Shown piece after piece: positions 1 to 6,341 of a stretch of 9,764 nucleotides of DNA. The notes beneath the pieces are model-generated. The model did not search any database. It saw nothing but the letters and a program-made list of their open reading frames with translations, and was not told the origin of the DNA. The position numbers and the translations under genes are program-made. Position 1 is the first letter of the stretch. Every line of letters begins with the position of its first letter. The DNA lies in NCBI GenBank assembly GCA_037132275.1, contig JBAXPK010000081.1:1-9764 (forward strand), written 5' to 3'. The DNA comes from JAABPW01 sp037132275 (GTDB lineage: Bacteria > Verrucomicrobiota > Kiritimatiellia > CAIKKV01 > CAITUY01).

Positions 1-836
1 TCAAGATGGCGGCGCCCCTTGATGTCGTAAAGCAGCACCCGGTGAGTGAGATGGGCCTCCGCGAACCACTTCATATAGTTCAAAATGGTATCCACTCCAA
101 CCGAGAGTTTTTGATTTTTCAGAAACGCATTGATGCGGCTGGCGTTCGTGAGATTCCCAATGTTGTCAAAAACATACCGGCTGACCTGTTCGAGTAAGGC
201 ATAGTTCCGCACCTGATGACGCCTCACAATGTCCTTCAACATGATCGTATTGTAGACCCCCGAAACGAAAGGCTGGAACGTCGACTCAGCCAAAGGTCCG
301 AACTCATGCAGTCCGGGCAGTCCGCCGAAGCGCAGGAATTGCCTGAAGGATTCCCCCGTGTCGGCACCCTGCAACCCGTTGAAAGTCCGGAATTCAGGAT
401 AGGAGAGCGGGAAAATCTGAACTTCAACATAGCGTCCCGCCAAAAGCGTGGCGAGCTCCCCTGATAAAAGATGGGCGTTGGATCCGGTGATCACCACATC
501 CAGGTCACGTCGCCCGGACCAGTCCGCGACGATCCGCTCCCACTCCTCGATTTCCTGAATTTCATCGATAAAGATGTGGCAGATACCCTTTCCTTTAGGT
601 CGAACGGCCTTGATATGGGCGGCCAGGTCATGGTACGTGCGAATCGCATCGAACTCATACGATTCTTTATCGACATAGATGATCTGTTCGCGCCTGATCC
701 CGTCGGCGACCAGTTTATCGATCAACATCCGAACCAGACAACTTTTGCCCGCCCGGCGCATTCCCGTGATCACCTTCACCACAGGCTTACCCAGGAACGG
801 CTCAATTTTCCTCAAGTATTGATTTCGACTATACAC
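1..836 (-). CDS. AAA_14/DUF4143-type ATP-binding protein, 3' end cut by window edge
   Basis: The reverse strand encodes 278 codons that stay open to base 1, so the C-terminus lies outside the window. From a GTG at 836 the protein reads VYSRNQYLRKIEPFLGKP and then a P-loop GMRRAGKS (residues 25-32). Walker B is HIFIDE (87-92), followed by a GSN sensor-like motif (118-120) and LLAGRYVE with Arg135, a conserved segment of this family. After about residue 190 the sequence matches the winged-helix/DUF4143 half (LKDIVRRHQVRNY). Family members are usually around 380-410 residues, so roughly a hundred are missing. GTG is chosen because an in-frame TGA sits at 848-846, no other start lies between, and GAGG (847-844) is 7 bases upstream. 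These ATPases are common, often multicopy accessory genes whose cellular role is poorly defined; some are thought to act like toxin-antitoxin or chaperone ATPases, which is unproven here. The gene runs away from all its neighbours and is not part of the polysaccharide operon. Confidence 0.9.
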   Translation of the reverse strand, partial: MYSRNQYLRKIEPFLGKPVVKVITGMRRAGKSCLVRMLIDKLVADGIRREQIIYVDKESYEFDAIRTYHDLAAHIKAVRPKGKGICHIFIDEIQEIEEWERIVADWSGRRDLDVVITGSNAHLLSGELATLLAGRYVEVQIFPLSYPEFRTFNGLQGADTGESFRQFLRFGGLPGLHEFGPLAESTFQPFVSGVYNTIMLKDIVRRHQVRNYALLEQVSRYVFDNIGNLTNASRINAFLKNQKLSVGVDTILNYMKWFAEAHLTHRVLLYDIKGRRHL

Positions 837-843
837 AACACAA

Positions 844-847
844 CCTC
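844..847 (-). promoter_or_regulatory. Ribosome binding site deciding a GTG start
   Basis: On the minus strand GAGG lies 7 bases before the GTG at 836-834. An in-frame TGA at 848-846 overlaps it, so this GTG is the first usable start of the AAA_14/DUF4143 gene. The spacing and the family's usual N-terminus both agree with this choice. Confidence 0.6.
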
Positions 848-892
848 ATTTAATTCAGTAGTTTTTGATATAGACGAAATATGCCACATCGT

Positions 893-980
893 CACGAGAG
901 ACGCAAGGAAAGAAAAATAAGGAATTCCAAGGAGGATGAAAAGAGATTCAAACATGGATAGACACGATTTACAGGATAGT
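893..980. repeat. Probable dispersed intergenic repeat remnant
   Basis: The spacer between the divergent ATPase gene and the transposase remnant holds two segments that look like dispersed repeats of environmental genomes. One is ACGAGAGACGCAAGGAAAG (893-911). The other, about 933-978, contains AAACATGGATAGACACG and ATTTACAGGAT. The second also reads as a tiny ORF starting at ATG 936, which I do not regard as a gene. The resemblance comes from memory of such repeats near IS elements and accessory genes; only one copy is in this window, so its repeat nature is inference. It ends close to where transposase homology begins (about 986-1000), which suggests a recombination or deletion boundary. 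Confidence 0.4.
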
Positions 981-997
981 TTTAGGGGGATAAAACA

Positions 998-1342
998 TTG
1001 CTCAAAAACGGCGTGACTAAACTGGTGGCCCAAACCCGCCTTGAATGTCAGGGAAGATCGAAGGCCGCCGTGGAAGAAGAACTGGGCTACTTCATCCGCA
1101 ACGCCCCTCGTATGCAGTACCGCACCTTCCGTAAAGCCGGGTTCTTCATCGGCTCCGGCGTCGTGGAGGCCGGATGCAAAACCGTCATCGGCAGTCGATG
1201 CAAGCAGTCCGGCATGCACTGGGGCTTGCCCGGCGCTCAATATGTCTTGGCCTTACGCTGCATCCACGCCAGCGGCCGACTGGCTGACTTCTGGTCGCAT
1301 CGCCTCCAAACACGCACTAATCCCCTAGCTCGCGCCGCTTAA
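998..1342 (+). pseudogene. ISKra4-family transposase, C-terminal remnant
   Basis: This 114-codon open frame begins at a weak TTG after an in-frame TAG at 983-985. It matches the C-terminal end of ISKra4-family DDE transposases. The signature is ELGYFIRNAPRMQY (residues 28-41), then GSGVVEAGCKTVIGSR (52-67) with the likely catalytic glutamate at Glu57, then KQSGMHW (69-75), GAQYVLALRC (79-88) and a closing ADFW (96-99). Full-length members are roughly 400 residues or more, so about three quarters is absent, including the first two catalytic acidic residues. No ribosome binding site precedes the TTG, and the bases just upstream look like a different repeat. I read it as a dead transposon tail left by deletion or rearrangement. 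The stop at 1340-1342 is probably the original transposase stop. I could not identify a terminal inverted repeat downstream. Confidence 0.8.
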
Positions 1343-1527
1343 CCGAAGAATTTTGTCGGCCGCCCAGGGCGCAGGGTCACGTTCGGCATACACATCCCAT
1401 CGCGTCGGACATAGGCACATACGTTGGGAAGCCTATTTTGCACAATAGTTAGGTTGAGTATGCCGACATCCTGCCGTCTGCTTTTCAGTGTCTTTCGGCT
1501 GAAGCGGGTTATGGAAAGCATTGTCCT
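1343..1527. other. Gene-free spacer, possible IS 3' flank
   Basis: This 185-base stretch lies between the transposase remnant and the convergent Sel1 gene. The only structure I see is an 8-bp inverted repeat, CGGCATAC at 1384-1391 and GTATGCCG at 1458-1465, which may be chance. No convincing terminator or transposon end is visible. A 60-codon open frame on the minus strand (1339-1521) lacks a ribosome binding site and any recognisable family and is not called as a gene. Confidence 0.4.
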
Positions 1528-2319
1528 TCACATTGATTCTACTGGTTTCTCAGGCTTCCATTGCCTCGCCCAAGACCTTGCCGATTCCAATTGTGCCGGG
1601 GATAATGATTTTTCAAGGGATGCCAACTTTAATGAGGCTTTATTGTTCCCTCTGTTTTTAGCCAAAAGAAACCAACCATATGCAGTCTGAGGATTCTTCT
1701 CCATCCCGATCCCCAAATCACAACAGGCACCAAGATCGTATTGGGCTTCAATATCTCCATGTTCAGCGGATTTCCTAAACCATTTCACCGCCATAGAATC
1801 ATCTTTTTCAACCCCTCTTCCTTCAGCATAGGCAAGACCAAGATTATATTGTGCCTTGGCGAATTCCTGATCGGCAGACTTCTGATACCATTGCACCGCC
1901 TCAGCATGGTCACGGTCAACAGAGATCCCTTTTTGATAGAAGACCCCCAGATTATATTGAGCCGCTGAATCCCCATGCTCAGCAGCCTTACGGAACCATT
2001 TTAAGGATTCATCACTATCCCGTCCAATTCCAAGACCGTTACTGTAGGCCATACCAAGGGAGCATTGAGCCTTCGCATTTCCCTGATCAGCTGCTTTGCG
2101 GAACCATTTGACCGCTTCTGAATAATTCGTCTCGATCCCTTGTCCATTCAGGTAGCAGGAACCAAGGTTGTACTGGGCTATGGGTTCACCCTTATCAGCT
2201 TTTCTCTGCCATCTTTGAACCTGTATTGTTGATGGAAGTGTAAAGCTAGCGCACCCAGCACCAAAATTGAGCAGTCCAACCGTTATACCAACAGCCAGAA
2301 ACGGGAATTTGAATCTCAT
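1528..2319 (-). CDS. Sel1-repeat (SLR/TPR-like) protein, probable lipoprotein
   Basis: The 263-residue protein starts with MRFKFPFLAVGITVGLLNFG, a charged then hydrophobic export signal, followed by AGC with Cys23 as the candidate lipidation site. The -3 residue is Gly, not the usual Leu, so lipidation is likely but not certain. From about residue 46 there are five 36-residue Sel1-like repeats (near 46-81, 82-117, 118-153, 154-189 and 190-225). Each follows AQYNLG..Y..G.GV..D...A..W..KAA..G. A degenerate tail reaches residue 263. Such solenoids bind partner proteins, and exported versions sit in the periplasm or on a membrane; no enzyme activity is expected. The ATG at 2317-2319 has GAGG 7 bases upstream. 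The gene is transcribed away from the polysaccharide operon and shares a 181-base divergent spacer with it. A functional link is possible, because Sel1 proteins occur in exopolysaccharide systems such as AlgK, but neighbourhood is the only support. Its DNA looks more AT-rich than the operon. Confidence 0.92.
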   Translation of the reverse strand: MRFKFPFLAVGITVGLLNFGAGCASFTLPSTIQVQRWQRKADKGEPIAQYNLGSCYLNGQGIETNYSEAVKWFRKAADQGNAKAQCSLGMAYSNGLGIGRDSDESLKWFRKAAEHGDSAAQYNLGVFYQKGISVDRDHAEAVQWYQKSADQEFAKAQYNLGLAYAEGRGVEKDDSMAVKWFRKSAEHGDIEAQYDLGACCDLGIGMEKNPQTAYGWFLLAKNRGNNKASLKLASLEKSLSPAQLESARSWARQWKPEKPVESM

Positions 2320-2326
2320 TAATTAT

Positions 2327-2330
2327 CCTC
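2327..2330 (-). promoter_or_regulatory. Ribosome binding site of the Sel1-repeat gene
   Basis: Minus-strand GAGG lies 7 bases before the ATG at 2319-2317. It fixes the start immediately ahead of the signal peptide. Confidence 0.6.
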
Positions 2331-2360
2331 ACAATTTATAGCCTCAAAATGGCAGGTAAA

Positions 2361-2389
2361 AATATACCATATATATTCCCCGGCTCCAA
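2361..2389 (-). promoter_or_regulatory. Candidate sigma70-type promoter for the Sel1-repeat gene
   Basis: On the minus strand TTGGAG (2389-2384) is separated by 17 bases from TATATT (2366-2361). The -10 matches consensus at 5 of 6 positions and the -35 at 3 of 6. Transcription would begin near 2354, giving a leader of roughly 35 bases that includes the ribosome binding site. This comes from pattern matching only; the region is AT-rich, so chance matches are likely. Confidence 0.35.
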
Positions 2390-2464
2390 TAGTCACACCA
2401 TCTTCAAATCCCGTATAACTCTGACAGGACTCTTCCCTGCCCCTCTGGCAACTATCAAAACGGC

Positions 2465-2493
2465 TTGATTTTAACCCCCTGCTAACCTATCAA
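2465..2493 (+). promoter_or_regulatory. Candidate promoter of the polysaccharide operon
   Basis: TTGATT (2465-2470) and TATCAA (2488-2493) are exactly 17 bases apart, each matching the sigma70 consensus at 4 of 6 positions. The expected start of transcription is about 2500, next to the ATG at 2501. No Shine-Dalgarno-like sequence precedes that ATG, so a leaderless message would reconcile both facts. The match is modest and unproven, and a promoter further upstream cannot be excluded. Confidence 0.3.
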
Positions 2494-2500
2494 TCCCCAC

Positions 2501-3991
2501 ATGGCACGGACATCATGGTCATCACTCAACCCAAGCGATCCGAAATCGCCTCCCCCCTCCTCCCCCCAGACCCCGGCCAATCGCCGGATTTTGGCGGGCC
2601 TTTTCCTGACTCTTTTTTACCCGTTATGGGTTTTTGGAGGCAGCAAAGCTCCTACACAATGGGCTGTCATGGTTCTGGCCTCAGCCACCTGCATCATGGC
2701 CTTTATTCCGAGGGGGCGTCATCGGTCGTCATCCCCATCGCCCCTGATTGTCGCCCTGAGCCGGGATCCAGCCCTGTGGTTCGGGGGATGTTTTCTTGTC
2801 CTGCTACTCATCCAATGGCTGAATGCAGGGCGGGAATTGCTTTTCAACTGGGGAACCATGCACTGGCTCTATGCGCCTCCCGCCATCTCATGGTTGCCCG
2901 GCGCGGTAACCCGAGCCGATGCCGCCGAAGCCTTACGCTGGTTCGTTCCGACATGGGTGATCATGTTAATCATCCGGCACACCTTGTCCCGCGCTACCCT
3001 TGTTTCGCTCTATGTCGGCTTGGTCACGAGTGCCTCAGCCCTATCCCTTCTGGCCATCATTCAATGGGGGGTGGCACAAACTGAACTATTCGGAATCCCC
3101 TCTCCCCCAGATAGTTATTTCGCCACCTCTTTCGGATACATGAACCACGCCGGGGCTTTCTGCGTCTTGATCTTGGCCGTTTCGTTCGGGCTTTTCTTAA
3201 GGGCCTTCCGCATCAATGGAAGCGGGACGTTGTCGTCACGGATATTTTTCGGAATTACTTCCTTTATTCTCTTCGTCGGCGCTCATGTATCCGAAAGCCG
3301 TGCCGCGATCTGCATGGTATGGTTGTTGGCATTGGTGGCGCTTGTTCTCTACATCGCCCAGGATTGGAAAGCGATTCCGCCCGTGGACCGACTCAACCGA
3401 CTGGCCATTGTCTGCGGAATTGTCGGCCTTCTATTTTTTTTCGTAGGAGGACTCGGCCATACCATGCTCAAGCGCGAATTCGTCGACGAACTGGTCAAGC
3501 CCCCCACTTCCGCCCAAACACAGTCCTCAACGGTAATCTCAGCCTTCATCAAAGCGGGTGCAGGCGGCGATCGTAACTTGTTCAGGGACATTGCAGTGCA
3601 AATATGGAAGAACCACCGGTGGTTCGGCGCGGGACTGTGGGCTCAACGATACTTTATGGGGATCTACCTGGAGCCGTCGGAATGGTCACATGTCCTTGAC
3701 GATGGGGCCGCTAATGTCCATACTGACGGATTGCAGTTTTTGTCAGAATTTGGACTGGTTGGATTTTTTTTCATGGCCATGACCGTACTGGCTATCCTCC
3801 GGCCTATATTCAATAAAATGAGAGTCGTTCCGCTGACGCCGGACCGGTTGATCATAGCCTGCGGCCTCATGTTGATTTTGGTTTATAGTTTTGTAGATTT
3901 GCCGTTTCGTTCGCCCGCCATTTTGCTGACGTGGACGGCCCTTCTCTCGGGAGAAGCGGCCTTTGGGAAGGCGAAACGGCCCTCTTCTTAA
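2501..3991 (+). CDS. O-antigen ligase / Wzy_C-type polysaccharide polymerase
   Basis: This 496-residue polytopic inner-membrane protein has about ten to twelve hydrophobic segments, beginning with one near residues 29-47 after a Ser/Pro-rich cytoplasmic tail. Family signatures are visible: GYMNHAGAF (212-220), VSESRAAI (263-270) just before a membrane helix, a large loop around 320-410 containing WKNHRWFGAG (369-378), and NVHTDGLQFLSEFGLVG (405-421). The closing VDLPFRSPA (465-473) is also typical. In the Wzy_C superfamily the loop Arg and His residues act in transfer of undecaprenyl-linked glycans, either polymerising repeat units or ligating them to an acceptor. Next to a Wzx flippase and a Wzc-like kinase, the polymerase role is more likely, but sequence alone does not separate the two. 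The ATG at 2501 is the most 5' sensible start and lacks a ribosome binding site. A gap of 107 bases separates it from the kinase gene. Confidence 0.85.
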   Translation: MARTSWSSLNPSDPKSPPPSSPQTPANRRILAGLFLTLFYPLWVFGGSKAPTQWAVMVLASATCIMAFIPRGRHRSSSPSPLIVALSRDPALWFGGCFLVLLLIQWLNAGRELLFNWGTMHWLYAPPAISWLPGAVTRADAAEALRWFVPTWVIMLIIRHTLSRATLVSLYVGLVTSASALSLLAIIQWGVAQTELFGIPSPPDSYFATSFGYMNHAGAFCVLILAVSFGLFLRAFRINGSGTLSSRIFFGITSFILFVGAHVSESRAAICMVWLLALVALVLYIAQDWKAIPPVDRLNRLAIVCGIVGLLFFFVGGLGHTMLKREFVDELVKPPTSAQTQSSTVISAFIKAGAGGDRNLFRDIAVQIWKNHRWFGAGLWAQRYFMGIYLEPSEWSHVLDDGAANVHTDGLQFLSEFGLVGFFFMAMTVLAILRPIFNKMRVVPLTPDRLIIACGLMLILVYSFVDLPFRSPAILLTWTALLSGEAAFGKAKRPSS

Positions 3992-4001
3992 GTCGTTCGA
4001 A

Positions 4002-4050
4002 TGTGCAGCATAATGCACGGGCACGAAGTGTGCCGTATTCCCGTTTTTTT
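4002..4050 (+). other. Tandem hairpins and T-tract between polymerase and kinase genes
   Basis: Two adjacent 5-bp hairpins can form in the 107-base gap: GTGCA/TGCAC (4003-4007 with 4014-4018) and GGCAC/GTGCC (4020-4024 with 4030-4034). A run of seven T follows at 4044-4050. An alternative pairing, ACGGG (4017-4021) with CCCGT (4040-4044), runs directly into the T-tract and would resemble a weak intrinsic terminator or attenuator. It could reduce read-through into the downstream genes. The stems are short, so this is tentative. Confidence 0.3.
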
Positions 4051-4098
4051 CGATAATTTGATGTTTGAAGAACCGACAGCAAGAAACGAGTTGACGCC

Positions 4099-6312
4099 AT
4101 GAGCGAAAATACCCCCCACGACCCCAAACACGACAACACGACAAAGCCCATGCTTTATCACAACCAACCCTACAGTCCCTATTCGGCCTATAACACGCCG
4201 TACTATGGGGGGGTTACCACCACTCCCGGATCCAATGATTTCAATCTGATCCGGCTGATTCGAGTCGCCAAACAACGATGGCTGACCATTCTTCTGGTCG
4301 CCTTGTTCGGCACCTTGTCCGCCGAATACAAACTCTTCATGACGACCAAGTTATATGAAGCGACGAGCCTGATTGAACTTCGGGTCAGGCGGCCGCGTAT
4401 CATGAATCGGGAGGATGCCGTCCTCAACGATTCCTCGCGCGACTGGCAATCGGATCGCATCTACAACACCCGGCTTCAGAAATTCATGAGCCCCAGCATG
4501 CATCTTCGAGTGATGAACCGGCTGAAAGAACAGGGGGCGGCGGATCCCCTGCTGGTTCCCTCCGCCTCATTTACCCTGCTTCCGGATTCCCACATCGTAA
4601 GCGTGACCTGCATCTCTCCCTCACCGTCCCAGGCCGCCACGGGGGCCAACGCCTATGCCGAGGAGGCGGTCTCCATTTCCATCGAGGAAAACAAGGCGGA
4701 ATCCGAAGGCGCCGTCAAATGGCTTTACAACCAGGCCGCCCAGCAGCGTAAAGCGGTCGAAGCCGCCGACTCTGTCCAAGTTGAATTCCGCCGACAACAC
4801 CGCATTGACCTGATGGAGAGCCGCAAACGGACAGCCGAACAAGCCGTCATGGATTTTTCCCGGCAACTCGTCGCAATCCAGGCGGAACTTGAACTCGCCA
4901 AAAAACTGCTTCAGGCCGTTGAAAAACCATCGACGGATTTCCATGAACTGGACAAACTCCCTCCTGACGTTCCTCTGGCAGCGGAACTGCGGGTCAAACT
5001 CGAGCAATGGCGGTCAGCCGTGCTGGACCAGGAGAAACTCCAGATGAAGTATCGGAATCAACATCCCAGCGTGGGCGCCGCCGTCCATATCTGCCAATCC
5101 CTGCATGAAACCATCCAGGATCTGGTGAACCAGTCACACGGTGCCATCCGGGCCAAGATTGCGCTGCTGGAACAGCAGAGCATGGGGATGCAAGCCAAAG
5201 CCGAGGAACAACGGAAACTGGCGACGGATCTGGACATCGAACTGGTTGAGACCATGGCCAAGTTAACGGCCCTTGATCGGGGACGTCAGGCCGAAGATAT
5301 GAGTTTTCGGGGACTCCTGAACCGAATTGAAGAGGCGCGTTTGTCGGCGGATGAGAACACCGCTTCCGTCAGCCTGGTGGAACGTGCGTCGCCGCCCATG
5401 ATGCCCTTCTATCCGAACACCCGCAGAACCCTCATCCTGGGGCTCCTGATGGGCCTTGCCGGGGGAATGGGATTGGCTATCCTGAAGGAAATCATGGAAG
5501 ACAAAATTTCCACCACTGCGGATGTGGAAAATATGGGGGGACTCCCTGTCCTCGGCGTGGTGCCCCATGCATCGACCTCCAACAGAAAAATGCTGGCCTG
5601 CGTCTCTCTGACGCGCAGCGACGTCCATGTCAGTGAAGCCTTCGCCGGGATCAGGGGCGTTCTCGTTTCCGCCCAACACGGGGAGCAAAGCCGCTGCCTT
5701 CTGGTCACCAGCACAGCCCCTGAAGACGGGAAAACAATAATCTCAAGCAATTTGGCACTGACTTATGGTCAAAGCGGAACCCGGACACTGCTGGTGGACT
5801 TTGACCTGCGGCGCCCGAGGATCGAGGCCATTTATGATATTTCGCAAAAGGCACCTAGTTTGGCCCACGTACTCACGGACGAACAGGCCGGCGAGAAAGA
5901 TTTTGAATCCCTGGTCCAGCCAACCTCCTGTCCAAACCTGTTCATTATCAGCAGCCGGGCCGACCGAAAATTGAATGCCGCCCGTATCATGGCCGGTTCC
6001 GTTGTCCACCGTTTCATGGACTGGGCTAAAAAACATTATGATCAAATCATTGTTGATGCGCCCCCACATGGGCTGGTGGGCGACGCCATCATCCTAGCGG
6101 GCCTCACCGATGGCGTCGTGATCGTGTGCCGCGCCAAAAGAACCCGTCGCCGCGCACTTCGCCATACTGTCAACCATTTCACCAACCTGGGCGCCCACAT
6201 GATCGGTGCCGTCGTCAATGATGTTCCGATCGGAAAAGGCTCATACTTCACGGAATACGCCTACTATAGCCATGAGTACGTCCACGGGGAGCCCACCTCG
6301 CCCAAGGCCTGA
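4099..6312 (+). CDS. Wzz-BY-kinase fusion: chain-length regulator / tyrosine autokinase (Wzc-like)
   Basis: This 737-residue protein joins a polysaccharide co-polymerase to a bacterial tyrosine kinase; it sits in the inner membrane and controls chain length and export. A cytoplasmic N-tail is rich in Tyr, Pro and Asn (residues 18-38). TM1 is about 61-80 and starts a Wzz domain whose periplasmic part is largely coiled coil (about 197-420). The Pro-rich motif ASPPMMPFYPN (430-440) precedes TM2 (443-463). The kinase domain follows: Walker A TAPEDGKT (539-546, Lys545), Walker A' LLVDFDLRRP (564-573, Asp567 and Asp569) and Walker B IIVDAPP (650-656, Asp653). The C-terminal tyrosine cluster is Tyr716, 720, 722, 723 and 727, the usual autophosphorylation site. 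The oligomerisation helix reads SEAFAGIRG (512-520), with Ala where the family consensus EAFRxLR has Arg. The ATG at 4099 is preceded only by a weak CGAG. The next gene starts 29 bases after the stop. Confidence 0.93.
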   Translation: MSENTPHDPKHDNTTKPMLYHNQPYSPYSAYNTPYYGGVTTTPGSNDFNLIRLIRVAKQRWLTILLVALFGTLSAEYKLFMTTKLYEATSLIELRVRRPRIMNREDAVLNDSSRDWQSDRIYNTRLQKFMSPSMHLRVMNRLKEQGAADPLLVPSASFTLLPDSHIVSVTCISPSPSQAATGANAYAEEAVSISIEENKAESEGAVKWLYNQAAQQRKAVEAADSVQVEFRRQHRIDLMESRKRTAEQAVMDFSRQLVAIQAELELAKKLLQAVEKPSTDFHELDKLPPDVPLAAELRVKLEQWRSAVLDQEKLQMKYRNQHPSVGAAVHICQSLHETIQDLVNQSHGAIRAKIALLEQQSMGMQAKAEEQRKLATDLDIELVETMAKLTALDRGRQAEDMSFRGLLNRIEEARLSADENTASVSLVERASPPMMPFYPNTRRTLILGLLMGLAGGMGLAILKEIMEDKISTTADVENMGGLPVLGVVPHASTSNRKMLACVSLTRSDVHVSEAFAGIRGVLVSAQHGEQSRCLLVTSTAPEDGKTIISSNLALTYGQSGTRTLLVDFDLRRPRIEAIYDISQKAPSLAHVLTDEQAGEKDFESLVQPTSCPNLFIISSRADRKLNAARIMAGSVVHRFMDWAKKHYDQIIVDAPPHGLVGDAIILAGLTDGVVIVCRAKRTRRRALRHTVNHFTNLGAHMIGAVVNDVPIGKGSYFTEYAYYSHEYVHGEPTSPKA

Positions 6313-6341
6313 CGGAATTTCAGGCTGTCATCGGATGACTC

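Noticed and set aside
471..920. A 149-codon plus-strand open frame opposite the AAA_14/DUF4143 gene
   Set aside because: It is the antisense shadow of a gene with clear Walker motifs, and its own sequence resembles no protein family I recognise.
936..1014. Short ORF from ATG 936 preceded by AGGAGG-like bases
   Set aside because: A good ribosome-binding-like sequence (GGAGG at 931-935) abuts the ATG, too close to function well. The 25-codon product lies within repeat-like DNA and runs out of frame into the transposase remnant.
812..1240. A 142-codon open frame on the minus strand across the spacer and transposase remnant
   Set aside because: It lies antisense to clear ISKra4 homology, crosses into the repeat-like spacer, overlaps the start of the ATPase gene, and shows no family features or ribosome binding site.
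1384..1465. 8-bp inverted repeat CGGCATAC / GTATGCCG as a transposon end or operator
   Set aside because: It is only 8 bp with a 66-base separation, no target duplication is visible, and it does not flank the transposase remnant.
1650..2200. Periodic DNA repeats that might be a CRISPR array
   Set aside because: The roughly 108-base period comes from the 36-residue Sel1 repeats within a coding sequence. There are no identical short repeats with unique spacers.
2320..2500. JUMPstart/ops element or sigma54 promoter ahead of the polysaccharide operon
   Set aside because: I found no GGCGGTAG ops core and no TGGCAC-N5-TTGCA pattern on either strand in this spacer.
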